NCBI RefSeq assembly: GCF_026213295.1
Contig: NC_079432.1
Location: 15,186,761-15,250,760, forward strand
DNA: 64,000 bases
Reading direction: 5' to 3'
From: Gadus chalcogrammus
Lineage: Eukaryota; Chordata; Actinopteri; Gadiformes; Gadidae
Shown: positions 23,198-35,039 of the stretch, in pieces
How positions within the stretch are numbered: the stretch's first letter is position 1
Layout of the letters: each line of letters opens with the position of its first letter
The notes under the pieces: generated by a model
Databases searched by the model: none
The model's input: only the letters and a program-made list of their open reading frames with translations
Told to the model about the DNA's origin: nothing
Position numbers and translations under genes: made by a program

Positions 23198-23551
23198 GAT
23201 TAAGACTCAACCAACAGAAAGAGCTCAATAAGACCTAACCAACAGACCGAAGATGTAACAGTCATTAAGACCAAACCAACCAAATGAGATGAACATTAGG
23301 CATACCTAACCAACAGAATGAAGACTTACAGGAACATTAAGACCTAAGCAAACAGAATGAAGACCTTGCAGGAACATTTAGACCTAACCAACAGAATGAA
23401 GACCTTGCAGGAACATTTAGACCTAACCAACAGAATGAAGAGCTTGCAGGAAAATTAAGACCAAACCAACAGGATCAAGAGCTTACTGGAACATTAAAAC
23501 CAAACCCATAGAAATAAGACCTTACAGGAACATGAAGACCCAAGCAGTAGA
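23198..23551. repeat. Minisatellite, unit about 40 bp
   Basis: About nine units of the form AGACCTAACCAACAGAATGA followed by AGACCTTGCAGGAACATT. The central units are nearly identical, while the outer ones are decayed, as expected when an array turns over from its middle. Confidence 0.85.
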
Positions 23552-24377
23552 TAGTTCCACTGTCGTTCATCACATTCTGAACGGTCTGATCACATCACCT
23601 CCAACCGTTATTCTGCACCAATATCCTTTTTGCATGCAAATATGAAACAGTATGGAAGAGAGATGGAGGCATTGAGTGGCGTTCTCAGGTGGTGGGGCGT
23701 GGTGGGGACGATCGGAGCGGCACAAGATTTACTGTAGCAAGACAAACGCCACTTCTGCCATGCCTGGCATACATGAAACATTTATCAGCGGGGACTGGGA
23801 CTAACAATGCATTAGGCTGATGCTATTCATGACGCTCCACCATGAATCTATTTATTTCTTCTGGGTGCCAGTTTGGAATACGCTGTCCCCTCGCCGTCTG
23901 GCCGGTTGACTCCCATCGCGCCTCGGATGAACAAACCCCCAACTCACGCGTTTCCAACCGAGAGGCAACTTTAACCCCGCTGTGTTATAGATTGAGAAGC
24001 ATTGGTTTCTTTCGGAATCCAAAAGTGTAAAACCCTGTGGCAAATAGTTTAAAGTTAAAACGGGGTTGAGGTTGGAGTCGCTTGGCGTGCGTGTGCACTG
24101 GAGCAACCGCTCTGTTTCCCTCGTGTGCCGTTTGACTTCCAAAAAATATAACCAGACGAAAAAGAAAGCATGGATTTATGGAGGCAGACATTGAGAAATG
24201 GAATGCTGGCAGCGCCTGTCGTCAAACAATAACTGGAACGGAGAGTCTGACCCACATCACACATCTCCTTGTCTCCCCTGGTCTCTGAGACGTTCTCTCA
24301 GGGAGGAAAACAACACAACGCACGGGAACCATCCACCAAGTCCCGCCTGACCCACTTCTGCCTCGGCCACGGCGGAA
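23552..24377. other. Unannotated sequence
   Basis: No tandem repeat, RNA or gene is recognised. Overlapping minus-strand ORFs of 68-96 codons at 23852-24264 are unsupported. Confidence 0.55.
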
Positions 24378-24630
24378 CGCACACGCACACTCACATGCGC
24401 ACAAATGTACGCACGCACATGCAAGCACGTGCACACACACGCATGCACGGACACACACGCACACACTTACGCACGCGCATGCATACACATGCACGCACAC
24501 ACACACACAAACGCACGCACGCACGCACACACGCACATGCACGCACACGCATGCATGTGCCAACATGGACACACACACACACACACACCACACGCACGCA
24601 CGCATGCACACATACGCACGCACAAACAGA
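24378..24630. repeat. Imperfect (CA)n / (ACGC)n repeat
   Basis: CA runs are interspersed with GCACGC, CATGCA and ACGCAC words over about 250 bp. It is the plus-strand complement of the GTGC-type arrays elsewhere in the window. All ORFs across it are artefacts. Confidence 0.9.
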
Positions 24631-26696
24631 GGCAGGCAGTGAAGCAAGCAGCAAAACACAATCAGACACAAAGCAGCACTTTTGTTTTGTTTCCAGGAAA
24701 AGGTTATGCATGAGGGACCAGGAGTGACACGCTGTTCTGCTGGATGTTCTGTTCTCCTCTTAGTTTCTCCTCATTAACCCCCAGCACATGGCCGCCTTGC
24801 TATTTTCTTTCTTAATAGCTGACAGATTTACAAAAGGGCTATATTAATTTCATGATTTGGCTCACAGCACTTTTCGAAAGTTTTTTCTTAAATGGCCAAG
24901 CTTTTAAACTGCATTTATCGTTCACAAAGAAGAACACAAGCTCAAGCCTGGCTTGGTCATCCAGACCTGTGTTGATGTCTGGAGTCAAATGATTTCACTC
25001 CTACCTGAAGATGTACTCTTCCACTCTGCTGGTTCCTGCTGAGTATCATGTTGTATTATCCGGCCCATTAACGACTTACTGTGCAACCCAACCAGGATAT
25101 GTTGAAGGCCCGGATGTTACACCTAAGTTTCATGTTATATATTACAACATCAATCATTTTATGACATAACGAGTAGGAGGGTCCACTCAGAGTGTATGAC
25201 TGACGGATCAACTCCAAGCTACCAGTTGCTGAAGTCCACCAGTAAACACGATGGACCTTATTCATCTAGCGGCAAAAATGGTTAGTTTGGTGGGTAAACC
25301 TTCTACAATCCTTCGGGAAACCATGACAACACAATGAAAATGAGTTGTAAACGCTACTTGGGTGTCAAAATGAAATGCAGACCAAAAAAATAATGGTTTC
25401 CAAAGGGACTAAAAGGTTACCCGGATCAGGATTATTCAAGCAGGTTGACCCCACCCACACCATGATATCACAGAGAGAGAGACTTTGTAATGGCTCGTAA
25501 TGACTCATCATTATGAACCCCAGGGGCAAAATAGGGGTCTTAAAAATTTAATGAAGTTTGAAAGGTATGTAGTGGAGTAATGTATAGTACTGAAGCATTC
25601 ACAAAACGGCTCTAAATGCCACATCACATTTAGTCTAGCCATGAGGGAGACTGTTTAACAATCATTAATTCACTCCCACTAAGCGTCCAACTCTTCCACT
25701 GTCCCCAGGAGCCGCTATGAGCCGGATGAGCCAGAGGATAAACAGGACACAGATGCGGTGGCTGGGTGGGCTTCATGCAGCCCCCCAGCGGACCATGTTA
25801 CCAATAAAACCAAGCCGCTTCACGGAGAAAGCTCCGGTCCGATGAACACTCGTTACGCGAGTCTTCCGAGAGCGAATGCGGCGACGGCACCCAAGAGCGA
25901 CCTCTCATAAATAATGATTCATGGCTGCTTGCCGGCCTCTGACTAAGATGTACGTCCGTCACATTCCCGCCAAGAACAGACGCCCCGAAGAGCCGATGCA
26001 ATGAGCCGCCGTATCATGAAGCAAAGGTCAGGGGTCATAGCATCGGTTGGAAGTGGTCTGAGTTTTCTTGAGCAGAAGGGAACTAAAAGACTTGTGTCGT
26101 ATGGAGGCAGTGATCCAAACACTCAGATCGTGGGGTGGGGGGGACATCGGGTCCTTATAATTTATTCACGTCACAGCGTGTCCGCTTCCTCGGTAATCTG
26201 ATAATCTCTCACTGAAAATGATGAGATTAGATCTAGCCAGTCCATGAAGACATAGAAGTAGTTTTTCTTCTCTGATTAAATAAAAAAAAAAATATTTTTT
26301 TATAGAATATTCAATATGAATGTTTTACATTGAAATCTTAAATGAACTTGGTTGAGACTACAACAAAACACTATGATACAATTTGAAAACAAGACGGATG
26401 GATCTTCCAACTTTTTCTGATACCGATACACTCTGAGGCAGACGTGTCTGTCTGAGGATGACAAGACGTCTGACAGCAGTCTGCAGACACGACCAGAGCG
26501 CTGCAGTAAGACCGCAGTACATTACCCTTCAGTACATTACCCTTCATTACATTGCTCTTGGGGCGCTACGGATGTCCAACTAAAACAGATTATGAGGGCA
26601 GGAGAAGAGATGTGGGAGGAATGGATTCATCATTTGAGGTTACATCAGCCAAAAGAGAAGTACGTTGTTAGAGTTCTGAGTTGTTGAGGAACGTAT
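24631..26696. other. Unannotated sequence, possible conserved non-coding elements
   Basis: About 2 kb without tandem repeats. The part at about 24760-24870 (TTAATAGCTGACAG, ATTAATTTCATGATTTGG) looks like unique, factor-site-rich sequence and could be a conserved element. A poly-A/T patch is at about 26280-26300. ACATTACCCTTCA recurs as a small duplication near 26520-26545. No gene is recognised. Confidence 0.4.
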
Positions 26697-26989
26697 TCAT
26701 CTTTGAACCCTTAGATATGGTTTCGTCTCATGCTGCTTCTCCCTACTGCCTGAGTCCGGTCTCTGACCCCCACTATTAGTTGATGACACCTTTTCCCTGC
26801 CTTCACGGCCCCCCTGCCAGACTCCCACTTTTAGTTGATAAATATTCTTAGCCCTCATCCGGATATTAATCCCCCTCCCTGCCAAACAAAGCTCTCTATC
26901 CCCCCACTACTCTTGAGGAGTTGAACGTACACTTTATGTGTATTCACCTTCATCCTGTCCTCATCCTCCTCCCGGCCAGACCTCCGTCT
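26697..26989. other. Unannotated sequence bordering a dispersed repeat
   Basis: CCCAC(T/C)ATTAGTTGAT and CCCACTTTTAGTTGAT recur about 60 bp apart (26768-26785, 26825-26840), a small decayed duplication. It may be the start of the repeat that follows. Confidence 0.4.
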
Positions 26990-27480
26990 CCAGCCCCAAA
27001 CGGCCCTTCCTTTGTCCCATAAAGCAGCAGGCCAGGGGCCTATCTTGCCCAGGTATCTCACCCCACCAAATCCTAAGCCTAGAGAGGACGTAGGCGGTAT
27101 GTGATTGGCTTGAATTGAATAAGTGTAACCCAATAGGAATCAGTGGGTTGCACCTGTTAAATGTTAACAGATAATGATTGGAGGAGACTGATCGCCCCGC
27201 CAATGTAATATGTTCTGATATACTGCGTTTTGTGATGAATTAAAGGAAACAATGACGGGAGAGCATGTAGAAATAACGCAGGAGGCAAAGTTAAAATAAT
27301 CCTGGAAGGACTGTGGTGGTTGTTTTGGGCATCCTGTGTGATCAATAGGGGTGAACATTGCATCTGAGCTCAATGGTCTATTTGGGACAACAGACTGGAA
27401 ATTTGCGCATTCATTTGATCATGCTTATTCATTTGGCAAGCAAACCAGGAGTGAAGAAGAGGACCACGTCAGATCTTCAC
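26990..27480. repeat. Dispersed repeat family 2, copy 1
   Basis: The segment aligns by eye with 47450-47930. Shared ordered words include CCTTCCTTTGTCCCA, CACCAAATC, GTAATGATTGGAGG or GATAATGATTGGAGG, TTTGATATACTG-like, TTTTGTGATGAATTAAAGG, ACTGTGGTGGTTGTTTTG, GACAACAGACT and CCAGGAGTGAAGAAG. Copy 1 has an extra stretch of about 60 bp (about 27100-27160) that is absent from copy 2. The two copies are diverged and in the same orientation, so this is an old interspersed repeat. I do not know its class. Confidence 0.75.
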
Positions 27481-29279
27481 TTCTACAGAGTGTCAAAGTC
27501 TATCAGAAGCAAATAAATAGCCGAAGCGTTATTATTTTTCTAAAATAGAAGAAATAAAAATGGATTTTTGAGCTGGGAAATCAATGCCTTTTAAACGTCC
27601 TCTAAAAGTGTTTTGAGTAACTGACCCAGCAGAAACAGCACATACTGTATCTCTCCTTCTCTATCCATCAGGACTTAATGCGTCTAGATACTGGAGTTTG
27701 ATTTTTAGTGCTTTTGCTCCGTCTCTTGCCCCATCATTTATCATATAGTGTGTGCTGCACTTTGTGTTTAAAAATCGACAATATAAATCAAATGGATGAT
27801 TCATTTGTTTAATTATTACGCATGCCAGTGGTGTATATTAGGGCTGGGCATCATTTATCCTTCTTTATTGATTATCTTATCATCACATAATTAACATTAT
27901 GACATATTGCAGTGGGTTTGAAAGGTTTTAAGTGTTATTCTGGTGTTAGTCTAGAACAGTATCCTTAAGCTGCCTACCATTTAATTACCATGAAGTGTAT
28001 CTGTCCATTCACAGACATGTTAGATGATTTTTTATATTATTTATATTTATTTTATTTATAAAATACACTTTGATCATAAAATCATAGTGCATCATAAACT
28101 ATTCTCTATGGCATGTCTTTCATCTGCCAAGACATCCACTATTTTCCAAGACAAGAGATCTGAAGAAGGTGTATCGCGTTTTATTTTCTTATCTTGATAA
28201 AGGGCAGAGCCATCAAAACACAACTCGCTGCAGCTGACCCGAGCAGGGCCGGCTCTCGACTGCGGGGGCCATTTAGATTCACCAAAAAACCCAAGCGTGT
28301 AATCATCCCCGCCGTCCGGCGATGCGTCACTGCGCCGCCTGCCCTTGGGGGTTGACGGGACCATTCCTGTTGCCTTCGAAATTTCCAACCTATTTCAGGG
28401 CTAAGTGGATAAACTGCCAAGTCCAGCACCTCTGTTTCCAGCAGCTCGTTATGAAACATTACAAATGTGACGTTAAAAAGATGAACAGAACATACAGTTG
28501 TAGCCTAATTATTACACATACAAGCCTCAGGCAAAGGCCGACTTCAAACCACCACAGTTTATGAGAAATGTGCGAATGCGTATTAGTGCAAAGCCAAAAA
28601 ACCAACACCTTTCAAGTAGTGATAATTTAACATTGAATTAAAGAGAGTAGGTTGTATTTTATTTGAGATATCCGAAGCACTTGCTCCGACTACAAGGGGC
28701 GAGCATGTACGTAGAAAAAATAAGAAACCGTTTTTCAGGAGACGACGGCTGTACCTCTAATTCAGCGTGAGATTGATGTATGCACGTGTGGCTGCCGCTG
28801 AAATGACATCAGCACCGTTTCTTCCTCAAAGTCGTACTATAGAGGCAACGTGACTACTGACCCAGGTGGCCTCCTCTCAGTCCCCTCCTCTCGTCTGGGA
28901 ATCCATTTAACGTTAGGTTTTGTAATCCATGAAGCTGAAAATTACAGTGCGGCCTGTAAAAAAGAAATAATTGGATTTCAAACACTCGTGAGCTGCTAAT
29001 AGCTATCTATCGGAGCAGAGTTCTCAGTCGAACTACCGGTGTATTTTAACGCCGCCGGTGTGTCGGCATTAAGCTAAAGACCTATCCCTTTTATTGGCTG
29101 CATGCTTGACTAACATTGAATTGAATTAACGCCCAAAAAAAAGAAAGTCCTCAAACTTACAAAATGGTAGCTCCTCGCTCATCAAGCCGTTGTTCTCTGA
29201 GCAGGGGCGACCTTTGTGCTAATTCAACGACAGCGTTTCCGACACGAGTTTAAACGAAGCACCGCTGCGGTACGTGGTG
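27481..29279. other. Unannotated sequence
   Basis: About 1.8 kb of mostly AT-rich single-copy sequence. Two overlapping minus-strand ORFs (28092-28388, 28181-28459) cross a more GC-rich stretch at 28200-28380 and match no family I recognise. A gene cannot be excluded, but nothing supports one. Confidence 0.5.
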
Positions 29280-29450
29280 GCTCGCCCCCACTCGCCCCCA
29301 ATCACCCCCACCCATCCCCAACCACCCCCACCCATCCCCAACCACCCCCACCCATCCCCAACCACCCCCACCCATCCCCAACCACCCCCACCCATCCCCA
29401 ACCACCCCCACCCATCCCCACCCACCCACCCCCACCCATTCCCAATCATG
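29280..29450 (-). repeat. 20-bp minisatellite, C-rich on plus strand
   Basis: Units of AACCACCCCCACCCATCCCC repeat about seven times, with degenerate edges. The minus strand has regularly spaced G-runs of three to five bases and so should form G-quadruplexes. Pro-rich and Gly/Trp-rich ORFs across it are artefacts. Confidence 0.93.
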
Positions 29451-29645
29451 CCCGCTCATCCCTCTGGCCTGACTAGGGTGATGATGAAACCCAGCAGAAA
29501 TCAGGGAGTTGCTAAGAGAGAGGAGGTTGTGTGGCAGTTATCTTCGAGATGAAGCACAGAGGAAGCGAAAGGACTTAAAATCCAGTGGAGGAGAGGAACC
29601 GACAGCGATGGGAACATCTTGTAGAAGACTAGTGCGAAATAGTCC
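29451..29645. other. Unannotated sequence
   Basis: A short unique stretch; nothing recognised. Confidence 0.5.
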
Positions 29646-29697
29646 TTCTTCCTTTAAATTTAGCGGACGCTTTTCTGCTAATGCATTGGATTTAGTT
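29646..29697. repeat. Left part of dispersed repeat family 1, split by a SINE
   Basis: TTTAGCGGACGCTTTTCTGC matches the known start of family 1 (TTTAGCAGACGCTTTTATCC). The right part resumes after the SINE at about 29990. Confidence 0.55.
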
Positions 29698-29704
29698 AAA
29701 GATT

Positions 29705-29814
29705 CATGTTGCCGGGGCGCCCCGGTGATTCACCGGGTGTGTACCTTTAAGGCTCATCCCTTACGGCGGTGACCCGGGTTCGATTCCTGCCTGAGGACAT
29801 TTGCTGCATGTCCT

Positions 29815-29902
<88 letters not shown>

Positions 29903-29972
29903 CCATACTTTCCTGTCTAACTCATTGTCTCTTCATGCATAAAGCATACAAATGCAAAAAAGCAAATCATTA
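29705..29972 (+). mobile_element. tRNA-derived SINE with an expanded TC tract
   Basis: The head is tRNA-like: CCGGTGATTCACCGGGTG, then GGCTCATCC, GGTGACCCGGGTTCGATTCC with a clear polymerase III box B (GGGTTCGATTCC) at about 29776-29788. The body continues TTTGCTGCATGTCCTCCCC, a TC tract, TTTCCTGTCTAACTC and an A-rich tail. This order is the familiar layout of a widespread fish SINE (TTTGCTGCATGTC, CTCTC, TTTCCTGTC). AAAGATT flanks it on both sides (29698-29704 and 29973-29979), a plausible target-site duplication. The internal TC run (29819-29900) has grown into a microsatellite. Confidence 0.85.
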
Positions 29973-29984
29973 AAAGATTTCTGC

Positions 29985-30060
29985 TGTTATAAAGCAGGTA
30001 GGGGTTAGGGGCATCTTCCTCTAGGAGGCCGACGGGTAAACAGGACCTCAGGGACCATGA
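29985..30060. repeat. Right part of dispersed repeat family 1
   Basis: AAGCAGGTAGGGGTTAGGGG then CATCTTCCTCTAGGAGGCC continue the repeat interrupted by the SINE. Confidence 0.6.
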
Positions 30061-30996
30061 CAGGACCTTTCTGCTGCAAGTCACACCCTTACAACTGGGG
30101 TCCAGTACTGGGGTTGCACAATGACATTAACGCAACACAAAAAGGTCGGGGAAAAGGGTTTGTTAAAAAGTACTGTATTTCAAGATAAATGTTTGATAAT
30201 GTGTTTGATAACATCAATGTGTACAGAGTCCATCGACTGCTGTGTACTATTTAAAGAACGTAGATCCCAAAAGACTTCAAGAAAATAGCTTTTCTTTTTT
30301 GGGAAATTTAAGGAAAACAGGGCATCCATGATTTGCAAATTCAACCTTGGTCTCTCTCTTCCGAGGCCCGTCTCCGTCCGGTCGACAGATGTCTCCGAGC
30401 AATAGCGACTGAAGCCATTAACGGGAGAATGTCTGAAAGCGGAAGGCGATCCTTCAGGCTTAGAAAGCGCCGTCCTTTCCCAAATTGAACCTGCAGACTC
30501 CTCAGCGCTCTAATCGCTGTTTTCCATCTCTGATGGTGATGATCATCCCCGTCCTAATCACCGCCTCATCCGCTGATGGATGGCTGCGTCTCCCGCCACG
30601 CTCCCGACATTGGGAGACGTCATCTTGGATACTTAGCGGGGAAGAAAGGGGGACGGTGACAATTCATTATTTCGAGATGGAGGACGAGGGGGGGGGCTAC
30701 ACAAAGTCGAGCCAGGATCACCTCGTCGGCGGGCGCCGGTGATTACAGAGCTGTTCTGCCCCCCGACGGGGGGGGGAACAACGGGACCACCGGAGCGTCG
30801 GAGGATTACAGCGTCTCGTGCGCGCTCGTCGGCCTGGGGTTCAGGGTTGCCCTCGACACCGTTCCGCTGTAATTAGAGACCAGTGATGCTTTAAAAGTGA
30901 CATCCCAACATCTCCTCTTCCCTCACTCTCCTCCCTTGATTATTCTCCTCCACCCCTCCTTCTGTTATCCCTCTCGTTCCCTCCTCTGCTTCCTCT
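30061..30996. other. Unannotated sequence, partly GC-rich
   Basis: Single-copy sequence; 30360-30880 is rich in CpG and short G-runs. No domain is recognised in the 85-codon ORF at 30485-30742. A regulatory role is possible but unsupported. Confidence 0.45.
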
Positions 30997-31155
30997 CTTC
31001 CATCTCTTCTTTACCCATCTCCCTCCTTATCTTCCATCTCTTCTTTACCTATATCCCTCCTTATCTTCCATCTCTTCTTTACCTATATCCCTCCTTCTCT
31101 TCCATCTCTTCTTTACCTATATCCCTCCTTCTCTTCCATCTCTTCTTACCTCTTC
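30997..31155. repeat. 34-bp pyrimidine-rich minisatellite
   Basis: CTTCCATCTCTTCTTTACC starts at 30997, 31031, 31065 and 31099, with a shortened copy at 31133, an exact 34-bp period. Confidence 0.95.
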
Positions 31156-31383
31156 CTCACCTTCTCTTTGCCCTTCTCATCCTCCTTTCCTCATCTATAC
31201 TCTTCCCTCTTCGCTCCCGATAACTCCTATTTCCCCTGTTCTATATCCCTTATCCTCCACAACCTCTTTCCCTCTATGACCGCATACATCCTTCTCTTCC
31301 ACCTCTCTCTCCCATCCTCTATCCCTTCTCCTCCTCTTCTCAATCTTCCCCAACTCCGCTTTAGCTCCCCTGCTCCTCGATCA
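31156..31383. other. Pyrimidine-rich sequence without clear period
   Basis: C/T-rich sequence linking two minisatellites; no gene is recognised. Confidence 0.5.
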
Positions 31384-31890
31384 CCTCCTCTCCCCCTCCT
31401 CTCAATCCTCCTCTTCCCTCTCTCTAGCAGTCCCCTCCTCTCCCTCCTCTCCCCCTCCTCTCAATCCTCCTCTTCCCTCTCTCTAACAGTCCCCTCCTCT
31501 CCCTCCTCTCCCCCTCCTCTCAATCCTCCTCTTGCCTCTCTCTAGCAGTCCCCTCCTCTCCCTCCTCTCCCCCTCCTCTCAATCCTCCTCTTCCCTCTCT
31601 CTAACAGTCCCCTCCTCTCCCTCCTCTCCCCCTCCTCTCAATCCTCCTCTTCCCTCTCTCTAACAGTCCCCTCCTCTCCCTCCTCTCCCCCATCCTCTCA
31701 ATCCTCCTCTTCCCTCTCTCTAACAGTCCCCTCCTCTCCCTCCTCTCCCCCTCCTCTCAATCCTCCTCTTCCCTCTCTCTAACAGTCCCCTCCTCTCCCT
31801 CCTCTCCCTCCTCTCCCTCCTCTCCCCATCCTCTCAATCCTCCTCTTCCCTCTCTCTTGCAGTCCCCTCCTCTCCCTCCTCTCCCCATGT
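31384..31890 (+). repeat. 59-bp minisatellite carrying a splice-acceptor-like motif
   Basis: The core CTCAATCCTCCTCTTCC repeats with AATCC starts at 31404, 31463, 31522, 31581, 31640, 31700, 31759 and 31836, so the period is 59-60 bp with one longer last unit. Most units contain a long pyrimidine tract ending CTAACAG or CTAGCAG followed by TCCCC. On the plus strand this has the form of a vertebrate 3' splice site. No exon with coding character follows. Confidence 0.93.
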
Positions 31891-32757
31891 AAGCTGTCTA
31901 AGGCTACATCCTAGTATTACTCCCCTCAACAGGAGCTCAGAGGTGGGCACGAGAGTCTTGTTATGCTAGTCGGCTGCGCTAATAAAAGAGCTTTCGCTGG
32001 TCTGGTCCAACAGAAAGGACCCGCTGGTTAGGTCGTCCTGTGAGGGCGCGGTGACATTACGGAGCGGGTAGCGTGGCCTTTCAGCTCAGCGTCGGGATAT
32101 CCTCCTCTCCTCTCTGTCCGGGAGCCAGCCGGAGCCCGCGGGTCGGGCCCAAGCCATTACACCTGCTATTGATTTCAGGAGATGGAGGATGTAGGGCAGA
32201 CAGAGGGGCTATCCACATCATCTTCACATTAAGACGCTGATTGCTCAAAATGGATGGCAGCCCAATATCTTGAGGTCAATGTGGTCAGCGTGAATACATT
32301 TCCTTTCTTTTAATCCCCTTTCTTTTAGCTCTTTTATCTGGAACGATATTTCCCAGAAGTGAGTGACCAAGGGCATAGTATCACGTAACAAACTGAATAT
32401 TCAAGGAAAGACTGTTTGTCTTAAGACAGGGCAGTGTGTGTAAAAGATCAAAGATGAAGATAAACCTTATTATCCGGTCTGGGATTGATAAAAAAAAAAT
32501 GGGATTTTGAGGGAGTAAAATATCATTTTTTAAATAAGAAAAATGCAGAGAAAATATATCTGTATAGACATAATGTGGATAATAGATGAAATGCAAACAC
32601 AGAGAGTAAAAGTAAACACTATTATATTTGAGGCTGTTTTACATACAAGGCTATAAACCTCTCTCTGTTTATTTAGTGTCCTCACTGCAGTGCAGAGAGT
32701 TGGGTGTTAGAGAATACATTATAGGAAGGCAGCAGGAATGGCGTTGAGGGTTATGAT
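31891..32757. other. Unannotated sequence
   Basis: A GC-rich stretch (about 31920-32180) is followed by AT-rich sequence. No gene, RNA or repeat family is seen. Confidence 0.55.
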
Positions 32758-33018
<261 letters not shown>

Positions 33019-33054
33019 AGAGAGATGAGAGCGATGAGAGCGATGAAGAGCGAT

Positions 33055-33057
<3 letters not shown>

Positions 33058-33126
<69 letters not shown>
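33058..33126. repeat. (GA)n microsatellite
   Basis: A pure GA tract, preceded by three GAGAGCGATGA-type units that bridge it to the GT tract. Confidence 0.95.
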
Positions 33127-33132
<6 letters not shown>

Positions 33133-33770
33133 ATAGCAATGGATATAGGGGCTACACAAGGTCATAGCTAATCTTCTCAGATATAGTACACATGTTTTCT
33201 ATCCAGCCATTCACCTATGTAGGATAATACCATGTACTAGCAACTGCGAGCATATCAAACTATTAAAGAATAGAAGGGTGTGACATGAAGTCATGCATGT
33301 TCTAATCCATCATCCAGGTGCCTCTTCATATGTAATAATTAAAATGAGATCACAACATGGTGGCTTGGAATCTTCAGATCACATGACTGAAGCCCTCCTA
33401 TCCAAACATAGAGGGTATATTCTGTCAGGATTTAAATTGATTGAAGACCACCGTACTGTTACCATAGCGACCCTAATGCCCAGCTGCATCTTGTAAGGCT
33501 TGCTAGCCACCCAGCACCCTTCACATCTCATTTGCACCTGCTGTTATAGACCTGCTTTCAGTATTCTTTTCTTTCATATCATATTTCAATGCATTTATTT
33601 GTGTGTTGTATAATTGTGCATTGGGTCTGTTTTATTTTAAATGACTATTTTTCTTGTCAAAATGGCATCGTTCATTCACAAAGTTTCTGAAATGTCTTTC
33701 AGAGTTTATCCATTGTTCATTATTTATTCATTAATATTCGGCCCCACCGGTTTCGGCAGAACTGTTCTGA

Positions 33771-33773
<3 letters not shown>
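33127..33773. other. Unannotated sequence
   Basis: AT-rich single-copy sequence, nothing recognised. Confidence 0.55.
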
Positions 33774-34152
<379 letters not shown>

Positions 34153-34584
34153 TTGCGTGCATGGATGTGTGACGTCTGCTTGTGTATTCCTCGTGGCGCC
34201 CTGCCTGAAGGCCGTCCTCGGCGAGAACCGACGAAGACGTTAGAATAAGTGAGTCCTCAAAATAATGAGGCAGACGTAGTCCTCCCTCCCGGCTGCCCTG
34301 ACGTCCACATAACTCATTTAGCGCTGATTGCTCGTGTCGCCTCGGCGACTAATTGCTCGACTCAATCATCACTCAGCTTTGTCTCGTTCTCTTTCACTTT
34401 CACTTTCACTGCTGAGCACTGAGGAATTACCCCAATACACATTATTACACTCTGTCCTTTGCCAGGAGAGTTTACAGCGACCCCAAGGTACCCACAAACA
34501 ACCTGATTACACCGCTTAGGATGGATGTTATCGTTAACTCTTAGTTATTATCATTTATTATAATGCAGTCAACACTTTCATCCG
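34153..34584. other. Unannotated sequence with an ISRE-like hexamer run
   Basis: Single-copy sequence. At 34391-34410 CTTTCACTTTCACTTTCACT gives AGTGAAAGTGAAAG-type sequence on the minus strand, a match to the GAAANNGAAA pattern bound by interferon regulatory factors. No gene is seen next to it. Confidence 0.45.
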
Positions 34585-34740
34585 AGGTGACACACAGTGG
34601 ATTCAGATACATGTCTTTAAGGAACAGGTAGGAGTGTGGGGTCCTTTTAGCTCCAGGATGACTAAAGTAGACTGATGACAGAGGGGGTCTAACTCAGAAC
34701 CTTTATCCCGGGCATAGAAAACCCTAATCACTGCTTTCCT
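34585..34740. repeat. Fragment of dispersed fish repeat (family 1)
   Basis: Contains GGATTCAGATACATGTCTTT, AAGGAACAGGTAGGAGTGTG and TAGCTCCAGGATG in family 1 order. Confidence 0.6.
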
Positions 34741-35039
34741 GACCTCAAGATATTTCTGCTCTCTAATGGTCAGAGCACAAACCACGGCTATTTTTCATTA
34801 CAACCGATTTTTACGAGAAGAACAAACAAACAGTTAGAAGGAACTCTCGTACTGCAGTACGAGGGACCACTTAAATACACTTAAGGTCGAGTTCGGCCAA
34901 AACATCCGTCAATACAACAACAAACACAGAGGAGAGCACAAGCATCTCAGTGTGGCGGAGCATATCACATGGACAAACAGGCCAGGGTGGTGGAGACGAT
35001 CACGTCTCAGGCAGGGCTGGATGAAGGAAGTCTCCCTCG
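34741..35039. other. Unannotated sequence
   Basis: Includes a short inverted word CGTACTGCAGTACG at 34848-34861. No gene is recognised. Confidence 0.5.

Noticed and set aside
27157..27373. Shared minus-strand peptide (PLIHHKTQYI) in both family 2 copies as a coding remnant
   Set aside because: The similarity follows from the DNA repeat itself, the frames are short, and the two copies differ by indels that disrupt a common frame.
28092..28459. Two overlapping minus-strand ORFs as an exon
   Set aside because: They use different frames over the same bases, match nothing I recognise and have no clear splice sites.
29280..29450. CRISPR-like array
   Set aside because: Units are directly adjacent 20-mers with no unique spacers.
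29705..29800. Functional tRNA gene
   Set aside because: Box B is clear, but a full cloverleaf is not. The body and flanking duplication identify a SINE.
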